Below are positions 42,301 through 54,701 of a stretch of 64,000 bases of DNA, piece by piece. The stretch lies in the NCBI GenBank assembly GCA_034359265.1, contig CP136890.1, positions 49,991,001-50,055,000 on the forward strand. The letters run 5' to 3'. The position numbers and the translations under genes were made by a program. Under the pieces are notes generated by a model that was given only the letters and a program-made list of their open reading frames with translations, was not told where the DNA came from and did no database searches. This DNA is from Canna indica. Its lineage: Eukaryota > Streptophyta > Magnoliopsida > Zingiberales > Cannaceae. Within the stretch, counting starts at the first letter, position 1. The number at the start of each line of letters is the position of its first letter.

Positions 42301-45300
42301 GAAGCCGACTGATTGAACATTGGGGTATCGGCTCGAAACGCCAAACAATCTGAGTCCCGAGCGACTCCAGAACATTCACTGTGATGGGAGAAGTTCTTAA
42401 TCGAGTTATTTTTGACAAACTAATGCAAAGAATTGCAAGATTTTTCGAATAGAATCTTGAACGAAGCGGACTGATTGAACTTCGGGGTATCAGCTCGAAA
42501 CGCCCAGCAATCTGAGTCCCGAGCGACTCCAGAACATTCACTGAGATGGGAGAAGTTGTTAATTGAGTTATTTTTGATAGACTAATGCATTGAATTGCAA
42601 GATTTTTCGAATAGAATCTTGAACGAAGCCGACTGATTGAACTTCGGGGTATCGGCTCGAAACGCACGGCAATCTGAGTCCCGACCGACTCCAGAAGATT
42701 CACTGTGATGAGATAAGTTGTTAATCGAGTCATTTTTGACAGACTAATGCAAAGAATTGCAAGATTTTTCGAAGAGAATCTTGAACGAAGTCGACTGATT
42801 GAACTACGGGGTATCGACTCGAAACGCCCAGCAATCTGAGTCCCGAGCGACTCCAGAACATTCACTGTGATGGGAGAAGTTGTTAATCGAGTTATTTTTG
42901 ACAGACTAATGCAAAGAATTACACGGTTTTTCGAATAGAATCGTGAACGAAGCTGACTGATTGAACTACGGGGTATCAACTCGAAACGCCCAGCAATCTG
43001 AGTCCCGAGCGACTCCAGAACATTCACTGTGATGGGAGAAGTTGTTGATCGAGTTATTTTTGACAGACTAATGCAAAGAATTACACGGTTTTTCGAATAG
43101 AATCGTGAACGAAGCTGACTGATTGAACTACGGGGTATCGACTCGAAACGCCTAGCAATCTGAGTGCCGAGCGACTCTAGAACATTCACTGAGATGGGAG
43201 AAGTTGTTAATTGAGTTATTTTTTATAGACTAATGCACTGAATTGCAAGATTTTTCGAAGAGAATCTTGAATGAAGCCGACTTATTGAACTACGGGGTAT
43301 CGACTCGAAACGCCCAGCAATCTGAGTCCCGTGCGACTCCAGAACATTCACTGTGATGGGAGAAGTTGTTAATCAAGTTATTTTTGACAGGCTAATGCAA
43401 AGAATTACACGCTTTTTCGAACAGAATGCTGAACGAAGCCGACTGATTGAACTTCGGGGTATCGGCTCGAAACGCACGGTAATCTGAGTCCCGACCGACT
43501 CCAGAAGATTCACTGTGATGAGATAAGTCGTTAATCGAGTCATTTTTGACAGACTAATGCAAAGAATTGCAAGATTTTTCGAAGAGAATCTTGAACGAAG
43601 CCGACTGATTGAACTACGGGGTATCGACTCGAAACGCCCAGCAATCTGAGTCCCGAGCGACTCCAGAACATTCACTGTGATGGGAGAAGTTGTTAATCGA
43701 GTTATTTTTGACAGACTAATGCAAAGAATTACACGGTTTTTCGAATAGAATCGTGAACGAAGCTGACTGATTGAACTACGGGGTATCGACTCGAAACACC
43801 CATCAATCTGAGTCCCGAGCGACTCCAGAACATTCACTGTGATGGGAGAAGTTGTTAATCGAGTTATTTTTGACAGACTAATGCAAAGAATTGCAAGATT
43901 TTTCGAATAGAATCTTGAACGAAGCCGACTGATTGAACTTCGGGGTATCGGCTCGAAACGCCCAGCAATCTGAGTCCCAAGCGACACCAGAACATTCACT
44001 ATGATGGGAGAAGTTGTTAACGAGTTATTTTTTACAGACTAATGCAAAGAATTGCAAGATTTTTCGAAGAGAATCTTGAACGAAGCCGACTGATTGAACT
44101 ACGGGGTATCGACTCGAAACGCCCAGCAATCTGAGTCCCGAGCGACTCCAGAACATTCACTGTGATGGGAGAAGTTGTTAATCGAGTTATTTTTGACAGA
44201 CTAATGCAAAGAATTGCAAGATTTTTCGAATAGAATCTTGAACGAAGCCGACTGATTGAACTTCGGGGTATCAGCTCGAAACGCCCAGCAATCTGAGTCC
44301 CGAGCGACTCCAGCACATTCACTGAGATGGGAGAAGTTGTTAATTGAGTTATTTTTGATAGACTAATGCATTGAATTGCAAGATTTTTCGAATAGAATCT
44401 TGAACGAAGCCGACTGATTGAACTTCGGGGTATCGGCTTGAAACGCCCAGCAATCTGAGTCCCGAGCGACTCCAGAACATTCACTGAGATGGGAGAAGTT
44501 GTTAATCGAGTTATTTTTGACAGACTAATGCAAAGAATTACACGGTTTTACGAACAGAATGCTGAACGAAGCCGACTGATTGAACATTGGGGTATCGGCT
44601 CGAAACGCCAAACAATCTGAGTCCCGAGCGACTCCAGAACATTCACTGTGATGGGAGAAGTTCTTAATCGAGTTATTTTTGACAAACTAATGCAAAGAAT
44701 TGCAAGATTTTTCGAATAGAATCTTGAACGAAGCGGACTGATTGAACTTCGGGGTATCAGCTCGAAACGCCCAGCAATCTGAGTCCCGAGCGACTCCAGA
44801 ACATTCACTGAGATGGGAGAAGTTGTTAATTGAGTTATTTTTGATAGACTAATGCACTGAATTGCAAGATTTTTCGAAGAGAATCTTGAATGAAGCCGAC
44901 TTATTGAACTACGGGGTATCGACTCGAAACGCCGAGCAATCTGAGTCCCGAGCGACTCCAGAACATTCACTGTGATGGGAGAAGTTGTTAATCAAGTTAT
45001 TTTTGACAGACTAATGCAAAGAATTGCAAGATTTTTCGAATAGAATCTTGAACGAAGCCGACTGATTGAACTTCGGGGTATCAGCTCGAAACGCCCAGCA
45101 ATCTGAGTCCCGAGCGACTCCAGCACATTCACTGAGATGGGAGAAGTTGTTAATCGAGTTATTTTTGACAGACTAATGCAAAGAATTGCAAGATTTTTCG
45201 AATAGAATCTTGAACGAAGCCGACTGATTGAACTTCGGGGTATCGGCTCGAAACGCCCAGCAATCTGAGTCCCAAGCGACTCCAGAACATTCACTATGAT

Positions 45301-48300
45301 GGGAGAAGTTGTTAATCGAGTTATTTTTGACAGACTAATGCAAAGAATTGCAAGATTTTTCGAATAGAATCTTGAACGAAGCCGACTGATTGAACTTCGG
45401 GGTATCGGCTCGAAACGCCCAGCAATCTGAGTCCCAAGCGACTCCAGAACATTCACTATGATGGGAGAAGTTGTTAATCGAGTTATTTTTGACAGACTAA
45501 TGCAAAGAATTGCAAGATTTTTCGAAGAGAATCTTGAACGAAGCCGACTGATTGAACTACGGGGTATCGACTCGAAACGCCCAGCAATCTGAGTCCCGAG
45601 CGACTCCAGAACATTCACTGTGATGGGAGAAGTTGTTAATCGAGTTATTTTTGACAGACTAATGCAAAGAATTACACGGTTTTTCGAATAGAATCGTGAA
45701 CGAAGCTGACTGATTGAACTACGGGGTATCGACTCGAAACGCCTAGCAATCTGAGTGCCGAGCGACTCTAGAACATTCACTGAGATGGGAGAAGTTGTTA
45801 ATTGAGTTATTTTTTATAGACTAATGCACTGAATTGCAAGATTTTTCGAAGAGAATCTTGAATGAAGCCGACTTATTGAACTACGGGGTATCGACTCGAA
45901 ACGCCCAGCAATCTGAGTCCCGAGCGACTCCAGAACATTCACTGTGATGGGAGAAGTTGTTAATCAAGTTATTTTTGACAGGCTAATGCAAAGAATTACA
46001 CGCTTTTTCGAACAGAATGTTGAACGAAGCCGACTGATTGAACTTCGGGGTATCAGCTCGAAACGCCCAGCAATCTGAGTCCCGAGCGACTCCAGAACAT
46101 TCACTGTGATGGGAGAAGTTGTTAATCGAGTTATTTTTGACAGACTAATGCAAAGAATTGCAAGATTTTTCGAATAGAATCTTGAACGAAGCCGACTGAT
46201 TGAACTTCGGGGTATCAGCTCGAAACGCCCAGCAATCTGAGTCCCGAGCGACTCCAGCACATTCACTGAGATGGGAGAAGTTGTTAATCGAGTTATTTTT
46301 GACAGACTAATGCAAAGAATTGCAAGATTTTTCGAATAGAATCTTGAACGAAGCCGACTGATTGAACTTCGGGGTATCGGCTCGAAACGCCCAGCAATCT
46401 GAGTCCCAAGCGACTCCAGAACATTCACTATGATGGGAGAAGTTGTTAATCGAGTTATTTTTGACAGACTAATGCAAAGAATTGCAAGATTTTTCGAAGA
46501 GAATCTTGAACGAAGCCGACTGATTGAACTACGGGGTATCGACTCGAAACGCCCAGCAATCTGAGTCCCGAGCGACTCCAGAACATTCACTGTGATGGGA
46601 GAAGTTGTTAATCGAGTTATTTTTGACAGACTAATGCAAAGAATTACACGGTTTTTCGAATAGAATCGTGAACGAAGCTGACTGATTGAACTACGGGGTA
46701 TCGACTCGAAACGCCTAGCAATCTGAGTGCCGAGCGACTCTAGAACATTCACTGAGATGGGAGAAGTTGTTAATTGAGTTATTTTTTATAGACTAATGCA
46801 CTGAATTGCAAGATTTTTCGAAGAGAATCTTGAATGAAGCCGACTTATTGAACTACGGGGTATCGACTCGAAACGCCCAGCAATCTGAGTCCCGAGCGAC
46901 TCCAGCACATTCACTGAGATGGGAGAAGTTGTTAATTGAGTTATTTTTGATAGACTAATGCATTGAATTGCAAGATTTTTCGAATAGAATCTTGAACGAA
47001 GCCGACTGATTGAACTTCGGGGTATCAGCTCGAAACGCCCAGCAATCTGAGTCCCGAGCGACTCCAGCACATTCACTGAGATGGGAGAAGTTGTTAATTG
47101 AGTTATTTTTGATAGACTAATGCATTGAATTGCAAGATTTTTCGAATAGAATCTTGAACGAAGCCGACTGATTGAACTTCGGGGTATCGGCTTGAAACGC
47201 CCAGCAATCTGAGTCCCGAGCGACTCCAGAACATTCACTGAGATGGGAGAAGTTGTTAATCGAGTTATTTTTGACAGACTAATGCAAAGAATTACACGGT
47301 TTTACGAACAGAATGCTGAACGAAGCCGACTGATTGAACTTTGGGGTATCGGCTCGAAACGCCAAACAATCTGAGTCCCGAGCGACTCCAGAACATTCAC
47401 TGTGATGGGAGAAGTTCTTAATCGAGTTATTTTTGACAAACTAATGCAAAGAATTGCAAGATTTATCGAATAGAATCTTGAACGAAGCGGACTGATTGAA
47501 CTTCGGGGTATCAGCTCGAAACGCCCAGCAATCTGAGTCCCGAGCGACTCCAGAACATTCACTGAGATGGGAGAAGTTGTTAATTGAGTTATTTTTGATA
47601 GACTAATGCATTGAATTGCAAGATTTTTCGAATAGAATCTTGAACGAAGCCGACTGATTGAACTTCGGGGTATCGGCTCGAAACGCACGGCAATCTGAGT
47701 CCCGACCGACTCCAGAAGATTCACTGTGATGAGATAAGTTGTTAATCGAGTCATTTTTGACAGACTAATGCAAAGAATTGCAAGATTTTTCGAAGAGAAT
47801 CTTGAATGAAGCCGACTTATTGAACTACGGGGTATCGACTCGAAACGCCCAGCAATCTGAGTCCCGAGCGACTCCAGAACATTCACTGTGATGGGAGAAG
47901 TTGTTAATCAAGTTATTTTTGACAGGCTAATGCAAAGAATTACACGCTTTTTCGAACAGAATGCTGAACGAAGCCGACTGATTGAACTTCGGGGTATCGG
48001 CTCGAAACGCACGGTAATCTGAGTCCCGACCGACTCCAGAAGATTCACTGTGATGAGATAAGTCGTTAATCGAGTCATTTTTGACAGACTAATGCAAAGA
48101 ATTGCAAGATTTTTCGAAGAGAATCTTGAACGAAGCCGACTGATTGAACTACGGGGTATCGACTCGAAACGCCCAGCAATCTGAGTCCCGAGCGACTCCA
48201 GAACATTCACTGTGATGGGAGAAGTTGTTAATCGAGTTATTTTTGACAGACTAATGCAAAGAATTACACGGTTTTTCGAATAGAATCGTGAACGAAGCTG

Positions 48301-49019
48301 ACTGATTGAACTACGGGGTATCGACTCGAAACACCCATCAATCTGAGTCCCGAGCGACTCCAGAACATTCACTGTGATGGGAGAAGTTGTTAATCGAGTT
48401 ATTTTTGACAGACTAATGCAAAGAATTGCAAGATTTTTCGAATAGAATCTTGAACGAAGCCGACTGATTGAACTTCGGGGTATCGGCTCGAAACGCCCAG
48501 CAATCTGAGTCCCAAGCGACACCAGAACATTCACTATGATGGGAGAAGTTGTTAACGAGTTATTTTTTACAGACTAATGCAAAGAATTGCAAGATTTTTC
48601 GAAGAGAATCTTGAACGAAGCCGACTGATTGAACTACGGGGTATCGACTCGAAACGCCCAGCAATCTGAGTCCCGAGCGACTCCAGAACATTCACTGTGA
48701 TGGGAGAAGTTGTTAATCGAGTTATTTTTGACAGACTAATGCAAAGAATTGCAAGATTTTTCGAATAGAATCTTGAACGAAGCCGACTGATTGAACTTCG
48801 GGGTATCAGCTCGAAACGCCCAGCAATCTGAGTCCCGAGCGACTCCAGCACATTCACTGAGATGGGAGAAGTTGTTAATTGAGTTATTTTTGATAGACTA
48901 ATGCATTGAATTGCAAGATTTTTCGAATAGAATCTTGAACGAAGCCGACTGATTGAACTTCGGGGTATCGGCTTGAAACGCCCAGCAATCTGAGTCCCGA
49001 GCGACTCCAGAACATTCAC
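36894..49019. repeat. ~27-28-monomer HOR tagged by a shared 1-bp deletion
   Basis: The segment 36894-40111 recurs at 41267-44484 with offset 4373 bp (27 x 162 minus 1), and its right part recurs again at 47908-49019 with offset 4535 bp (28 x 162 minus 1). All three right parts contain one monomer reading ttgttaacgagttatttttt in place of the usual taatcgagttatttttg (near 39646, 44019 and 48554). It lies next to the equally rare gcgacaccagaac variant. These shared private changes show common descent of the copies. Confidence 0.85.
44992..46752. repeat. 6-monomer (972-bp) tandem repeats
   Basis: Blocks starting at 44992 and 45964 share monomer order at an offset of 972 bp (6 x 162). Each includes the ctccagcacattc monomer, one or two gtcccaagcg / cactatgatg monomers, then the hybrid-box monomer with gagtgccgagcg. 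The first block carries one additional gtcccaagcg monomer. Confidence 0.65.
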
Positions 49020-49082
49020 TGAGATGGGAGAAGTTGTTAATCGAGTTATTTTTGACAGACTAATGCAAAGAATTACACGGTT

Positions 49083-52000
49083 TTACGAACAGAATGCTGA
49101 ACGAAGCCGACTGATTGAACTTTGGGGTATCGGCTCGAAACGCCAAACAATCTGAGTCCCGAGCGACTCCAGAACATTCACTGTGATGGGAGAAGTTCTT
49201 AATCGAGTTATTTTTGACAAACTAATGCAAAGAATTGCAAGATTTTTCGAATAGAATCTTGAACGAAGCGGACTGATTGAACTTCGGGGTATCAGCTCGA
49301 AACGCCCAGCAATCTGAGTCCCGAGCGACTCCAGAACATTCACTGAGATGGGAGAAGTTGTTAATTGAGTTATTTTTGATAGACTAATGCATTGAATTGC
49401 AAGATTTTTCGAATAGAATCTTGAACGAAGCCGACTGATTGAACTTCGGGGTATCGGCTCGAAACGCACAGCAATCTGAATTCCGAGCGACTCCAGAACA
49501 TTCACTGTGATGGGAGAAGTTGTTAATCGAGTTATTTTTGACAGACAAATGCAAAGAATTGCAAGATTTTTCGAAGAGAATCTTGAACGAAGTCGACTGA
49601 TTGAACTACGGGGTATCGACTCGTAACGCCCAGCAATCTGAGTCCCGAGCGACTCCAGATCATTCACTGTGATGGGAGAAGTTGTTAATCGAGTTATTTT
49701 TGACAGGCTAATGCAAAGAATTACACGCTTTTTCGAACAGAATGCTGAACGAAGCCGACTGATTAAACTTCGGGGTATCGGCTCGAAACGCACGCCAATC
49801 TGAGTCCCGACCGAATCCAGAAGATTCACTGTGATGAGATAAGTTGTTAATCGAGTCATTTTTGATAGACTAATGCAAAGAATTGCAAGATTTTTCGAAG
49901 AGAATCTTGAACGAAGCCGACTGATTGAACTACGGGGTATCGACTCGAAACGCCCAGCAATCTGAGTCCCGAGCGACTCCAGAACATTCACTGTGATGGG
50001 AGAAGTTGTTAATCGAGTTATTTTTGACAGACTAATGCAAAGAATTGCAAGATTTTTCGAATAGAATCTTGAACGAAGCCGACTGATTGAACTTCGGGGT
50101 ATCGGCTTGAAACGCCCAGCAATCTGAGTCCCGAGCGACTCCAGAACATTCACTGAGATGGGAGAAGTTGTTAATCGAGTTATTTTTGTCAGACTAATGC
50201 AAAGAATTACACGGTTTTACGAACAGAATGCTGAACGAAGCCGACTGATTGAACTTTGGGGTATCGGCTCGAAACGCCAAACAATCTGAGTCCCGACCGA
50301 CTCCAGAACATTCACTGTGATGGGAGAAGTTCTTAATCGCGTTATTTTTGACAAACTAATGCAAAGAATTGCAAGATTTTTCGAATTGAATCTTGAACGA
50401 AGTGGACTGATTGAACTTCGGGGTATCAGCTCGAAACGCCCAGCAATCTGAGACCCGAGCGACTCCAGAACATTCACTGAGATGGGAGAAGTTGTTAATT
50501 GAGTTATTTTTGATAGACTAATGCATTGAATTGCAAGATTTTTCGAATAGAATCTTGAACGAAGCCGACTGATTGAACTTCGGGGTATCGGCTCGAAACG
50601 CACAGCAATCTGAATTCCGAGCGACTCCAGAACATTCACTGTGATGGGAGAAGTTGTTAATCGAGTTATTTTTGACAGACAAATGCAAAGAATTGCAAGA
50701 TTTTTCGAAGAGAATCTTGAACGAAGCCGACTGATTGAACTACGGGGTATCGACTCGAAACGCCCAGCAATCTGAGTCCCGAGGGACTCCAGAACATTCA
50801 CTGTGAAGGGAGAAGTTGTTAATCGAGTTATTTTTGACAGGCTAATGCAAAGAATTACACGCTTTTTCGAACAGAATGCTGAACGAAGCCGACTGATTGA
50901 ACTTCGGGGTATCGGCTCGAAACGCACGCCAATCTGAGTCCCGACCGAATCCAGAAGATTCACTGTGATGAGATAAGTTGTTAATCGAGTCATTTTTGAT
51001 AGACTAATGCAAAGAATTGCAAGATTTTTCGAAGAGAATCTTGAACGAAGCCGACTGATTGAACTTCGGGGTATCGACTCGAAACGCCCAGCAATCTGAG
51101 TCCCGAGCGACTCCAGAACATTCACTGTGATGGGAGAAGTTGTTAATCGAGTTATTTTTGACAGGATAATGCAAAGAATTACACGCTTTTTCGAACAGAA
51201 TGCTGAACGAAACCGACTGATTGAACTTCGGGGTATCGGCTCGAAACGCACGGCAATCTGAGTCCCGACCGACTCCAGAAGATTCACTGTGATGAGATAA
51301 GTTGTTAATCGAGTCATTTTTGACTGACTAATGCAAAGAATTGCAAGATTTTTCGAAGAGAATCTTGAACGAAGCCGACTGATTGAACTACGGGGTATCG
51401 ACTCGAAACGCCCAGCAATCTGAGTCCCGAGCGACTCCAGAACATTCACTGTGATGGGAGAAGTTGTTAATCGAGTTATTTTTGACAGACTAATACAAAG
51501 AATTACACGGTTTTTCGAATAGAATCGTGAACGAAGCTGACTGATTGAACTACGGGGTATCGACTCGAAACGCCCAGCAATCTGAGTCCCAAGCGACTCC
51601 AGAACATTCACTGTGATGGGAGAAGTTGTTAATCAAGTTATTTTTGACAGACTAATGCAAAGAATTGCAAGATTTTTCGAATAGAATCTTGAACGAAGCC
51701 GACTGATTGAACTTCGGGGTATCGGCTCGAAACGCACGGCAATCTGAGTCCCAACCGACTCCAGAAGATTCACTGTGATGAGATAAGTTGTTAATCGAGT
51801 CATTTTTGACAGACTAATGCAAAGAATTGCAAGATTTTTCGAAGAGAATCTTGAACGAAGTCGACTGATTGAACTACGGGGTATCGACTCGAAACGCCCA
51901 GCAATCTGAGTCCCGAGCGACTCCAGAACATTCACTGTGATGGGAGAATTTGTTAATCGAGTTATTTTTGACAGACTAATGCAAAGAATTACACGGTTTT

Positions 52001-54105
52001 TCGAATAGAATCGTGAACGAAGCTGACTGATTGAACTACGGGGTATCGACTCGAAACGCCCAGCAATCTGAGTCCCGAGCGACTCCAGAACATTCACTGT
52101 GATGGGAGAAGTTGTTAATCAAGTTATTTTTGACAGACTAATGCAAAGAATTGCAAGATTTTTCGAATAGAATCTTGAACGAAGCCGACTGATTGAACTT
52201 CGGGGTATCGGCTCGAAACGCACGGCAATCTGAGTCCCGACCGACTCCAGAACATTCACTGTGATGGGAGAAGTTGTTAATCGAGTTATTTTTGACAGAC
52301 TAATGCAAAGAATTACACGGTTTTTCGAATAGAATCGTGAACGAAGCTGGCTGATTGAACTACGGGGTATCAACTCGAAACGCCCAGCAATCTGAGTCCC
52401 GAGCGACTCCAGAACATTCACTGTGATGGGAGAAGTTGTTGATCGAGTTATTTTTGACAAACTAATGCAAAGAATTACACGGTTTTTCGAATAGAATCGT
52501 GAACGAAGCTGACTGATTGAACTACGGGGTATCGACTCGAAACGCCTAGCAATCTGAGTGCCGAGCGACTCTAGAACATTCACTGAGATGGGAGAAGTTG
52601 TTAATTGAGTTATTTTTTATAGACTAATGCACTGAATTGCAAGATTTTTCGAAGAGAATCTTGAATGAAGCCGACTTATTGAACTACGGGGTATCGACTC
52701 GAAACGCCCAGCAATCTGAGTCCCGAGCGACTCCAGAACATTCACTGTGATGGGAGAAGTTGTTAATCAAGTTATTTTTGACAGGCTAATGCAAAGAATT
52801 ACACGCTTTTTCGAACAGAATGCTGAACGAAGCCGACTGATTGAACTTCGGGGTATCGGCTCGAAACGCACGGTAATCTGAGTCCCGACCGACTCCAGAA
52901 GATTCACTGTGATGAGATAAGTCGTTAATCGAGTCATTTTTGACAGACTAATGCAAAGAATTGCAAGATTTTTCGAAGAGAATCTTGAACGAAGCCGACT
53001 GATTGAACTACGGGGTATCGACTCGAAACGCCCAGCAATCTGAGTCCCGAGCGACTCCAGAACATTCACTGTGATGGGAGAAGTTGTTAATCGAGTTATT
53101 TTTGACAGACTAATGCAAAGAATTACACGGTTTTTCGAATAGAATCGTGAACGAAGCTGACTGATTGAACTACGGGGTATCGACTCGAAACGCCCAGCAA
53201 TCTGAGTCCCGAGCGACTCCAGAACATTCACTGTGATGGGAGAAGTTGTTAATCGAGTTATTTTTGACAGACTAATGCAAAGAATTGCAAGATTTTTCGA
53301 ATAGAATCTTGAACGAAGCCGACTGATTGAACTTCGGGGTATCGGCTCGAAACACCCAGCAATCTGAGTCCCAAGCGACTCCAGAACATTCACTATGATG
53401 CGAGAAGTTGTTAATCGAGTTATTTTTGACAGACTAATGCAAAGAATTGCAAGATTTTTCGAAGAGAATCTTGAACGAAGCCGACTGATTGAACTACGGG
53501 GTATCGACTCGAAACGCCCAGCAATCTGAGTCCCGAGCGACTCCAGAACATTCACTGTGAAGGGAGAAGTTGTTAATCGAGTTATTTTTGACAGGCTAAT
53601 GCAAAGAATTACACGCTTTTTCGAACAGAATGCTGAACGAAGCCGACTGATTGAACTTCGGGGTATCGGCTCGAAACGCACGCCAATCTGAGTCCCGACC
53701 GAATCCAGAAGATTCACTGTGATGAGATAAGTTGTTAATCGAGTCATTTTTGATAGACTAATGCAAAGAATTGCAAGATTTTTCGAAGAGAATCTTGAAC
53801 GAAGCCGACTGATTGAACTTCGGGGTATCGACTCGAAACGCCCAGCAATCTGAGTCCCGAGCGACTCCAGAACATTCACTGTGATGGGAGAAGTTGTAAA
53901 TCGAGTTATTTTTGAGAGGCTAATGCAAAGAATTACATGCTTTTTCGAACAGAATGCTGAACGAAGCCGACTGATTGATTTTTGGGATATCGGCTCGAAA
54001 CGCACAACAATTTGAGTCCCGACCGACTCCAGAACATTCTCTGTGATGCGATAAGTTGTAAATCGAGTCATTTTTGACAGACTAAAGCAAAGAATTACAC
54101 GGTTT
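49083..54105. repeat. Right end of the homogenized core, mixed 7- to 17-mer repeats
   Basis: The rare marker cacgccaatctg with ccgaatccag occurs at 49791, 50925 and 53679, spaced 1134 bp (7 monomers) and 2754 bp (17 monomers). Point differences between copies are commoner here than further left, for example cgactcgtaacg near 49620 and gagacccgagcg near 50450. This forms a transition towards the degenerate flank. Confidence 0.65.
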
Positions 54106-54591
54106 TATGAACAGAATATTGAACGAAGCCGACTGATTGAACTACGGGGTATCGACTCGAAACGCCCAGCAATCTGAGTCCCGAGCGACTCCAGAACATT
54201 CACTGAGATGGGAGAAGTTGTTAATCGAGTTATTTTTGACAGACTAATGCAAAGAATTACACGGTTTTACGAACAGAATGCTGAACGAAGCCGACTGATT
54301 GAACTTCGGGGTATCGGCTCGAAACGCCAAGCAATCTGAGAGCCGAGCGACTCCAGAACATTCACTGTGATGGGCGAAGTCGTTAATCGAGTTATTTTTG
54401 ACAGACTAATGCAAAGAATTGCAAGATTTTTCGAATAGAATCTTGAACGAAGCCAACTGATTGAACTTCGGCGTATCGGCTCGAAACGCACAGCAATCTG
54501 AGTCCCGAGCGACTCCAGAACATTCACTGTGATGGGAGAAGTTGTTAATCGAGTTATTTTTGACAGACTAATGCAAAGAATTACACGGTTT

Positions 54592-54701
54592 TTTGAACAG
54601 AATGCTGAACGAAGCCGACTGACTGAACTTCGGGGTATCGGCTCTAAACGCCCAACAATCTGAGTCTCGAGCGACTCCAGAACATTCACAATTCACGGTT
54701 T
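54592..54701. repeat. Truncated 110-bp monomer
   Basis: The distance from the core at 54592 to the next at 54702 is 110 bp, 52 short of a full monomer. Near 54689 the sequence passes directly from gaacattcac to aattcacggttttt. The gtgatgggagaag to ctaatgcaaag part of the monomer is missing. Confidence 0.85.

Larger units (their letters stand above)
1..54105. repeat. 162-bp satellite array, homogenized core
   Basis: The core hexamer ttcgaa recurs at positions 1, 163, 325, 487 and onward with a strict 162-bp step. The register is still intact at 54106 apart from three missing single bases (near 39646, 44019 and 48554), giving 334 monomers. Each monomer has conserved blocks such as gaacttcggggtatcggctc, gactccagaacattcactg and gttaatcgagttatttttga. 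Three box types occur around the core: A (gcaagattttt, then gaatagaatcttg or gaagagaatcttg), B (acacgcttttt or acacggtttta, then gaacagaatgctg) and hybrid C (acacggttttt with gaatagaatcgtg). The array is rich in CpG. Long apparent reading frames on the minus strand have a 54-residue period because 162 = 3 x 54; they are a by-product of the repeat. A centromeric or pericentromeric role is plausible from monomer size and homogeneity but is not shown by the sequence. Confidence 0.97.

Noticed and set aside
1..54105. CENP-B box-like motif in ttcggggtatcggctcg
   Set aside because: The TTCG and following A can be placed, but the required CGGG at the right spacing is not present on either strand, so the motif does not fit.
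648..54689. Dozens of minus-strand open frames of 84-478 codons with a 54-residue repeat
   Set aside because: They follow from a 162-bp monomer with no stop in one frame. They start and end wherever a monomer variant gains or loses a stop, have no common gene boundaries, no introns or promoter context, and the period never departs from the DNA repeat. I treat them as artefacts.
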